26,616 nt of DNA from Isoetes engelmannii (Eukaryota > Streptophyta > Lycopodiopsida > Isoetales > Isoetaceae). Below, piece after piece: positions 20,726 through 26,616 of this stretch. The notes under the pieces are model-generated. The model searched no databases. It worked only from the letters and a program-made list of their open reading frames with translations, and was not told the DNA's origin. Position numbers and translations under genes: made by a program. The DNA is taken from NCBI GenBank assembly GCA_011763485.2, contig JAANSK020108905.1, forward strand, positions 1-26,616, read 5' to 3'. Each line of letters starts with the position of its first letter. The stretch's first letter is position 1.

Positions 20726-23238
20726 ATACAGGAGGGTTCAAAATAATCCATCACATATGCGAAGACAACCTACATCAAGACCTGGGAAGACTCAAGTATG
20801 ATTTGCTAGCAAAGATAAGGTTAAATCAGAACATCCATGCTAAGTAATACATTCAGTAAAAGATATTGAAATACATCACATAAAAGCTGTAAGCCACATG
20901 GCCACCTTGTGAACAACCCTTGAGGCTGCAACAAATTGCAGCAAGAACCAAGTTATGCACATCATAATTTAAATCCACAATGTTGTTGCCCACTTCGTGG
21001 CAAACATCTTATTGCTTTTTCCATTTGAACCATCAAGTAAGTTGACTGCTTGTTGAAGCATATAGACATCATATAGACATTAAAAGCCGCAGATGATAAA
21101 CATCTTTGCAAACTAACCTAGCTTTCTATCAATCAACGAAAAAGCATGCATTCCCTAAACAAACTACCAGACAAAACCATCCAAGTAAGTACATGACAAA
21201 CTAGCATACTAAACCAATCTAGGTTTCCAAGTAACTACATGTTTTTTTCTACAACTGTATCAACAAAAGTGCAAAGTTCCTTTCTACTGTCATTGCTTCT
21301 TCTAATAATTCAACCAAAAACTAAAAGGGCTATGGCAGCCTCAAACTATGACATGCTGGTTAATCTCATACTTGCCATTGGTCGGTTGGTCATATCTATG
21401 CTCTTCAAATTCTTCATGTACAAATAGAAGATATTTCAATAGACTTGCCTGCAAAATCAGGCTACATAAGTACTGGAAATGCATAATCAGGTATGAAGAA
21501 GTACTAGAACAACCACATAAACTGACACACCAATAAAGTTGTTATCAAGCTTGTTATGTACAATGGATAAGGGCAGATCTGCTATGTGTTGGTATGCTAG
21601 AACGATGTATCAATCTGTAACGAAATGGTTTTGCACAGAATATACAATTGATTTTAAAAATCTGTATCAGAAACATACCTTATGCAGTCGGTGAAGAATC
21701 ATACAGCCGCTGAAGAATGGCATGTTTGCTTCAAACAAAAGTAGAAGGAAAAAAAATAGGTTTATATATAGGCGCTGAAAAAAAAACCAAATTTTGCTTC
21801 GGGGCAGTTTTCTAATTGATCATCAACAACTGGCGCCGAGACAGCTAGAAACAGCGGCGCCAGCACAAAAAAGCAAGAGTTAGCTTGCCCGCCATAGCCC
21901 GCTTGGATCTAGCTTTCTGGATGGCGACCGTAACGGAGTAGATGGATCGGAAAAAAAAAATCGACATCAGAAGACGAATCCAGAGACCGACGGTCAAGAT
22001 GTCTTGCAATGGACGGCTGGGATCGGTGCCCAGGTGACATGAATATTCCAGGGCATCGTTCAACACTAATTATATACAAAACAAAAACAATAACAAGAAC
22101 AAAAACAAGAAGAGAAGACAAAAGAACAAATTCGCAGGGCATCTGCTCGAATCCAAAGCACCTTACTATTTACCATTTTCGACCCATTTTTGCAAAGACG
22201 GTGGTGGTATATCCCAATGTCGTCTGCCAAAGACGGCTCTATCCATAGATCGTCTTCTGCTTCTCTTTAGTCGTAGAAGGCCACCAAACAACACCATCAT
22301 CAGTGTTCTACTCTGCCCCGGCTCAACGCATATCTGCTTATCATCTGCTTAATCAGGAGCAACCAGAACTAAAACTTCTGCATAATACCCATAGGGGTTT
22401 CAAAGCAGCTACATAGCCTTCTATAACCCGAATCCGGCGGTTCCTCTGCTTTTCAAATCCGGAAGCATGAGCCATATCTTTCATTGCGTTAAAAACGTTT
22501 TGGCTATGACAGCATAGAGGAGGAGATTTTTGAAAAAACGTCCTAACGGATAGCGAAGGAGCTTTTTTGAAATGAGGAAGTGGTTGGAGCGCTTAGCAGC
22601 AGCAGCGATTTCGCAAATCCGGCGCCTTCGAAATGAATACCAGAAGCACGGAAATTGAGTGTAATGCACTATAACAAAGAAATATTTGACATGCTCTGTA
22701 TGTGCAATAGAATCAATCACAAAGCCCCATATATGGCCGTAACTCAGCCCAAGACATCATCGTACAATAATTATATAGGAGTAGATGAGTAGACGATCGA
22801 AATAAGTTATCCAGAATTGTTGTTGTTGGCCAACTTAAGAATCCTATTGTCGTTTTGTCACAACGATCATTTTCTTTGACCCACACCATTTCATTCATTC
22901 AGATTTGGTTTTTTAGATCGTGATTTCGTGATAATGAAACCGACTTCAAGGATGCTGCCAAGAATCATGTCTCTTAGAAAACGTGGAAAGGCATGCTTCT
23001 GCTAAAACCCAATCAGAAAAATAGATGATGGTGAAAACTCACTTTCCTCTTTGTTTTTAATGTTCTGGCAAAAATCTGTCGATGAATTACAGCCATAGCA
23101 AAATTCATTTCTAAATTATATGCCATTGTAGAAGCATCCGACATTTCTGAAGTATCCGATGACACAAACATCTAATATAAAGACATCCGGCATCTCCAAA
23201 CAACACTACGACAGTTTTTGGAGGAGAAAAACATGTAA
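20726..23238. other. Spacer without a supported gene
   Basis: Mixed AT-rich sequence. A small hairpin has 9-bp arms CTGGCGCCG (21830) and CGGCGCCAG (21855). An A-rich simple stretch of ACAAAAACAA/AGAACA type lies at about 22074-22128. 22190-22260 repeats AAGACGG and its complement (CAAAGACGG, TCGTCTGCCAAAGACGG, ATCGTCTTC), again like a subterminal repeat region of a DNA transposon. A minus-strand frame of 44 codons (22487 down to 22356) starts MKDMAHASGFEKQRNRRIRV but has no support from splice sites or family. Confidence 0.35.
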
Positions 23239-23487
23239 GGTTATCGGACTAGCAAGAGTCCCGATAACCAAAAATCATGACCGAGGCTCTACGTCCAATG
23301 CCAGATATTTGGCACGTGCCAAATATCTGGCTAAGGACGTACAACCGAGAACACACATTTTGGACACGTTGGACGAGGGCCGTTAGGGCCGAGTCCGCAC
23401 GTGGCTGATAACAGCCGAGGCCCGTTAGGGCCGAGGCTGTTATCAGAGGTGACGTAAGAGGCGAAGTCCGATAACCGCCTTATCGGA
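23239..23487. repeat. Cluster of four palindromic hairpins
   Basis: Four inverted repeats in 250 bases. 23239-23269: arms GGTTATCGG and CCGATAACC. 23300-23331: a perfect 32-base palindrome. 23407-23444: arms GATAACAGCC and GGCTGTTATC with an inner GGCCC/GGGCC pair. 23467-23487: arms TCCGATAA and TTATCGGA. The shared core TTATCGG/CCGATAA links them into one family. No reading frame is supported. It looks like a foldback or miniature DNA element. Confidence 0.85.
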
Positions 23488-23560
23488 TTTATCGCCGTCA
23501 AAATTTCAAAAAAATAAAAATAAAAAAACAAATATTTCAACGTACTGATAATTAGTTATC

Positions 23561-23937
23561 AGTACTGGAGGAGTACTGATAACTAGTTATCAAGTATTTA
23601 GTTATCAGTACAGGAGGAGTACTGGTAACTAGTTATCAGTACTCCTCCAGTACTGATAACTAGTTATCAGCCTGCATCAATAATGTGCTAGGGAACCTGC
23701 CGGGTGGTGAGGGTTTCTAGCGGGAAACCGGTAGGTGGCGCCGCCGTGTCAGTACTGGAGGAGTACTGATAACTAGTTATCAATATTTAGTTATCAGTAC
23801 AGGAGGAGTAGTGGTAACTAGTTATGAGTACTCCTCCAGTACTGATAACTAGTTATCAGCCTGCATCAATAATGTGCTAGGGAACCTGCCGGGTGGTGAG
23901 GGTTTTCGGCGGGAAATCGGTAGGCGGCGCCGCCGCC
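23561..23937 (+). repeat. 190-bp foldback unit, tandemly duplicated
   Basis: Unit 1 is 23561-23750 and unit 2 is 23751 to about 23937, with the same blocks throughout and about a dozen differences. Each unit opens with AGTACTGGAGGAGTACTGAT, whose reverse complement recurs about 60 bases later, giving a long hairpin. Each carries the 18-bp perfect palindrome CTGATAACTAGTTATCAG and ends in a GC-rich GGTGGCGCCGCCG or GGCGGCGCCGCCG block. A further TGATAATTAGTTATCA-like piece precedes unit 1 at about 23546. Confidence 0.93.
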
Positions 23938-23977
23938 AGTTTCTCGCCAGAAACACTCTCCATCCGGCAGGTTTCCG
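23880..23977. repeat. Long inverted repeat around a GC-rich loop
   Basis: The arm at 23881-23920 (GGAACCTGCCGGGTGGTGAG and onward) is mirrored at about 23936-23977, ending CCATCCGGCAGGTTTCC. The arms are roughly 38-40 bases at about 80 percent identity by eye, around a loop of the type TAGGCGGCGCCGCC. The left arm is also the end of foldback unit 2, so the two structures are nested. Confidence 0.75.
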
Positions 23978-24068
23978 CACGTAATCCACTGGTTAGGTGC
24001 AGATTCCGTTCTTTGATTTTTTTTTTTGGTTCTTGTTTGTTTGTACTGAAGAAAGGATTTGAAGAAAT

Positions 24069-24412
24069 CGGCCTGGCTTCAGATGAATCGGCCTGGCTTC
24101 AACGAATCTTGCTGCTTCAACAGAAATAGAAGCTATGCAGACGAATCGGCCCTGGCTTCAATGAATCTTGCTGCTTCAAGAATGGCCTGGCTTCAACGAA
24201 TCTTGCTGCTTCAACAGAAATAGAAGCCCTGCAGACGAATCGGCCCTGGCTTCAGACGAATCGGCCTGTCTTCAACGAATCTTGCTGCTTCAAAAGAAAT
24301 AGAAGCCCTGCAGACGAATCGGCCCTGCATAAATAGAAATCAGTCCCTACAGAAATAGAAATCGGTCTATGCAGACGAATCGGCCATAAAGAAACAGAAA
24401 TCGGTCCCTGCA
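24069..24412 (+). repeat. Minisatellite with 58-bp unit and truncated units
   Basis: Full 58-base units start at 24089, 24183 and 24262 (CGGCCTGGCTTCAACGAATC type, ending CCCTGCAGACGAAT). Partial units of 20, 36 and 21 bases stand between them at 24069, 24147 and 24241, and further-decayed pieces with GCAGACGAATCGG and AGAAATCGGTC run to about 24412. The unit length is not a multiple of three, so it is not a coding repeat. A T-run at 24018-24028 precedes it. Confidence 0.92.
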
Positions 24413-24697
24413 GACAATGCTTCGACAGATCAGCGAGCCCTGCTTCAACTAATCGGCCACTTGCAGCAAAGGAAGCTTAGCTTCTTGATTGAAGGTCCTT
24501 AGGCTTCGGGAAGCTCCTCCGCTTCAAGCTTCAGAGCCGCCATAGCGCAGAATGGCCACCATTTTGCGCAATAGAAGCTTCAGAAGCTCCTTAAGCTTCC
24601 GGCAAAGCTTCCGGTGGCTGCTCCTCGCTCGTCGTTGGCGAAGCTTTGGCTGTATGCTGAAACATCGAGGAATCTGCACCCAGCGGTGGTTTACGAT
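24413..24697. repeat. Tract dense in GAAGCTTC-type short palindromes
   Basis: GAAGCTT, AAGCTTC, GCTTCGGGAAGC and AAGCTTCCGG recur at least eight times in about 190 bases (24470-24650). It may be a decayed continuation of the CTTCAA-rich minisatellite. No gene is seen. Confidence 0.6.
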
Positions 24698-24881
24698 AAG
24701 CAAAATATAAGGACTCTCACTATACATAGAAGAGTCCGATAAGGAATAATAACCATGCCAGTAATGATAACTAGTTATCAACCTGCATCAATAATGATAA
24801 GCAAAATATAAGGACTAAGCAAAATATAAGGACTCTCACTATACATACAAGAGTCCGATAAGGAATAATAGCCATGCCGAC
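24698..24881 (+). repeat. 120-bp direct repeat carrying a foldback fragment
   Basis: AAGCAAAATATAAGGACTCT opens two units at 24698 and 24818. Each runs about 64 bases through GAGTCCGATAAGGAATAATA, with two or three differences. A third, partial start lies at 24798. Between the units, at about 24766-24797, sits TGATAACTAGTTATCA plus CCTGCATCAATAATG, a copy of the end of the 190-bp foldback unit. Confidence 0.92.
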
Positions 24882-25097
24882 AAACATCTAGTTCTTTCTC
24901 TTTTTTTTTTCCTGTTTGCACTAGGGTATGGGTGCCATGTACCGTGCACTTAAGGGGCAAATTGTCACAACTTTGCACATGTCAAGATGTTTGCAAGTCC
25001 GCCCACATATTCGGGTTCCACATGTTGTGTTACTGTAACATTGTCGAAGGAATTTTCTTCAAATTATGAAGTATGGAAAAGTTAGGCTGGGTCTAAT
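24882..25097. other. Short spacer, nothing recognised
   Basis: Joins the repeat island to the GC-richer right-hand repeat. It has a pyrimidine run at about 24892-24912 and no gene. Confidence 0.4.
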
Positions 25098-25400
25098 GTT
25101 GGGGGGTCAACGGTCCACCCCCGCTAGGGTTCTGCCCCCTTTCGTGCTGAAGGCAGCCCCCCCTAAACACGTTACCATTGGCTGGCTAGCGTGCTGAAGT
25201 GTCCCCCTGTCGAGCAGGGACGGCCCCTGACTGCCCAACCAGTTCCAACGAGCGGCGGGGCATTTATGTCCGCTCACGCCTTCCCCGCCATCGCGAGTCC
25301 CAAAGCCCCCTATGCGCAAGGGGGTGCCAGCTACCGTGCCCTACTGTAATGGTAACCGCGGCTAAATGTCGCGGTTCCGCTAGATTTACAGTTACCTTGC
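25098..25400 (+). repeat. GC-richer repeat, right copy, inverted relative to 1-346
   Basis: It begins TGTTGGGGGGTCAACGGTCC and follows the minus strand of 346-1 block by block for about 250 bases. A hairpin with arms AACCGCG and CGCGGTT lies at about 25346-25370. The TG start would suit an LTR, but no purine tract before it and no primer site after it are visible. It could also be a duplicated promoter region. Confidence 0.5.
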
Positions 25401-25544
25401 TTTGGATTTCCGTTCCAAATTAGCAGACATCCAAATCCTAACCCCCTTCCAAGCTGCAACAGACAGCCAGTGTCATTTAATTCCCGAGGCATACGAAATC
25501 TTTTCAAGGACAGGGTTTGCCCTTCGAAATCATGCCTCTCAGGC

Positions 25545-25551
25545 TATAAAA
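25545..25551 (+). promoter_or_regulatory. TATA box
   Basis: TATAAAA in the context GGCTATAAAACACTGC, about 30 bases before a CATT/CGATT stretch suitable for transcription start and 170 bases before the ATG at 25715. Confidence 0.6.
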
Positions 25552-25617
25552 CACTGCATTTCGGCGCTTCGATTATCCATTCCCATCGATCGATCGAGCC
25601 GCCAAAGAAGCGCAAAG

Positions 25618-25707
25618 GTAGGCGCTTGTTATGATCCCATCTTTAATCCTTGGCTAATCCGGATGGTTTTCTGTGGTGTTTTGATACAGTGTTGATTCTG
25701 CTTGCAG
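25618..25707 (+). other. Candidate 5' UTR intron
   Basis: 90 bases from AAAG|GTAGGC to CTTGCAG with a T-rich 3' part (GTTGATTCTGCTTGCAG). Removing it would join the TATA-directed leader to the ATG seven bases downstream. Another acceptor, GATACAG at 25689, is possible. Confidence 0.5.
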
Positions 25708-25714
25708 GTTTTCT

Positions 25715-26062
25715 ATGGACAGATTAAGGAAGACTTCTTTCTCGGGTTGTGGTCCCACTTGGGACACGGCCCAGTGCAAGAAGGTGTCTCCCTCGCCTGC
25801 AAAGCGTTCAAGGCCGGAAGTTACTCTGGTTACTTCTGGATCATCGACCACATCGACGACCCCTGTTTCTGTCATGGTCCGGAACTGTCTGGTGACCCCG
25901 TCGGAGATTACCAGCGCTGTATCCAGTTCCTTGGTGGTGGATATCTCTGATGAGATATCCTCCCAGGTAGAGCGCGCGAAGACTGATGCAGACCTGATTC
26001 ACTGCGCCATTGTGATCTCGGAGGGGGACAGGGTCCTCTTCCAGAGTTCAGTAGGCAGCTGA
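25715..26062 (+). CDS. Candidate small protein of unknown function (115 aa)
   Basis: ATG to TGA, 115 codons, beginning MDRLRKTSFSGCGPTWDTAQ. I do not recognise the family. The N-terminal half is basic and Ser/Thr/Pro-rich (KKVSPSPAKRSRPE, then a TSGSSTTSTTP run). The C-terminal half is acidic, with SSLVVDISDEISS, whose hydrophobic core next to acids resembles a SUMO-interacting motif (inference only). No signal peptide or membrane segment is seen. For it: a TATA box, a plausible leader intron and higher GC than the flanks. Against it: the other + strand frame and one minus frame are also open here, as GC-rich DNA allows, and the upstream part belongs to a repeat. It could be a host gene or a frame carried by a mobile element. 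Confidence 0.45.
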   Translation: MDRLRKTSFSGCGPTWDTAQCKKVSPSPAKRSRPEVTLVTSGSSTTSTTPVSVMVRNCLVTPSEITSAVSSSLVVDISDEISSQVERAKTDADLIHCAIVISEGDRVLFQSSVGS

Positions 26063-26616
26063 GGCCAACTCCATGCTCCATGGCCCCATCTCTGAACGCC
26101 CCCCTCCATTTTTTTTTTTTTTTTTGGTTTGTGGTCTATGAACTGCCCTACGATGGGCTTTGTAATCAATGCCCCCTGGGGCTGTAAATTTTGGTCAAGG
26201 GAAATGCCAGGCATCAGGCGGGCTTTGTTTTCTTGTACATCTGTGTCTTGCATTTTGTTGCTCGTCTCGTGTACTGATACAGTCTCAGAAACAACCTGAA
26301 TATTTCAGCTGAATACATTCATGAATGAAGTTGTATATGATAACACTTAATACAGTTTATCATTTGAATCCTTTGTTTATCCAGTTATCAATGCTGCTGA
26401 CCCATCTGTTATGGAACAACCTTGCTTTAATTAAGTGTGTAACTCTAAATCACAAGTTGTGGAAGTTGTCTACAATTTACAGAAGATGTGCTCCCATGCA
26501 CCATCCAAATGAGCCCATCACTTTTGTGTAGATATGAACTTAGCAATTGGCGTATGCAAATGCTGCATGTGGTTGCATGTCGGTCAAACCGTGAGATCTC
26601 TTAACACTTTATTACA
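26063..26616. other. 3' flank of the candidate gene, to window end
   Basis: A T-run at 26109-26126, then T-rich sequence with TGTTTTCTTGTACATCTGTG, as in plant 3' UTRs. AATACATTCATGAATGAAG at about 26310 could serve for polyadenylation. After 26320 the sequence is AT-rich with no supported gene. Confidence 0.35.

Noticed and set aside
22355-22487. Minus-strand 44-codon frame starting MKDMAHASGF
   Set aside because: Short, no family, no splice or promoter support; kept only as a note in the spacer entry.
23893-24129. 78-codon + strand frame across the foldback and minisatellite
   Set aside because: Made of repeat sequence; the 58-bp unit is not a multiple of three, so no peptide repeat is maintained.
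24069-24412. CRISPR-like array
   Set aside because: Units are directly adjacent and of changing length with no unique spacers, and the genome is eukaryotic.
25654-25950. Minus-strand 73-codon frame and the second + strand frame (82 codons) over the candidate small gene
   Set aside because: Both overlap the 115-codon frame that best fits the TATA box, leader intron and ATG. The minus frame has no promoter; still, their openness lowers confidence in all three.
26325-26531. 68-codon + strand frame near the right edge
   Set aside because: AT-rich, no family resemblance, no splice context.

Overview
This is nuclear DNA of a land plant: large introns full of retrotransposon debris, AT-rich spacers, and a host gene whose product belongs to a chloroplast protein family. 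The gene is a complete FtsHi5-type pseudo-protease (FTSHI5/EMB2458 family) on the + strand, 802-16852. It has 19 coding exons whose phases all agree and which give about 1324 residues; Arabidopsis FtsHi5 has about 1320 (from memory). The protein is clearly more diverged from the Arabidopsis and rice proteins than those two are from each other. I therefore infer a lineage outside the familiar angiosperm crops, perhaps a non-seed vascular plant or an early-diverging seed plant. I cannot name the species.

Layout. 1-346 holds a GC-richer repeat read on the minus strand and cut by the window edge. 347-801 is the presumed promoter and leader of FTSHI5. 802-16852 is the gene. Exons 1-2 encode the transit peptide, first membrane helix and coiled coil. 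Exons 3-6 encode the middle domain and second membrane helix. Exons 7-10 encode the AAA+ ATPase core. Exons 11-19 encode the protease-like domain without its zinc site. Introns 6, 7, 8, 14 and 18 hold fossil LTR-retrotransposon pieces (Copia gag and reverse-transcriptase remnants, and small LTR pairs). 16853-23238 is a long AT-rich spacer with old tandem duplications and unclassified repeats.

23239-24881 is the strangest part. It is a run of palindromes and foldback arms, a 190-bp tandem duplication, a minisatellite with a 58-bp unit, and a 120-bp direct repeat carrying a transplanted piece of the foldback. 25098-26616 is GC-richer and contains a TATA box, a spliced-leader-like 5' UTR intron and a 115-codon reading frame of unknown function. 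It begins inside a second, inverted copy of the repeat at the left window edge.

Function. Only FTSHI5 can be placed in a pathway: the plastid inner-envelope FtsHi/FtsH12/Ycf2 AAA-ATPase complex proposed as a protein-import motor. The 3' reading frame is a candidate gene or a repeat-encoded frame; the sequence alone does not decide.
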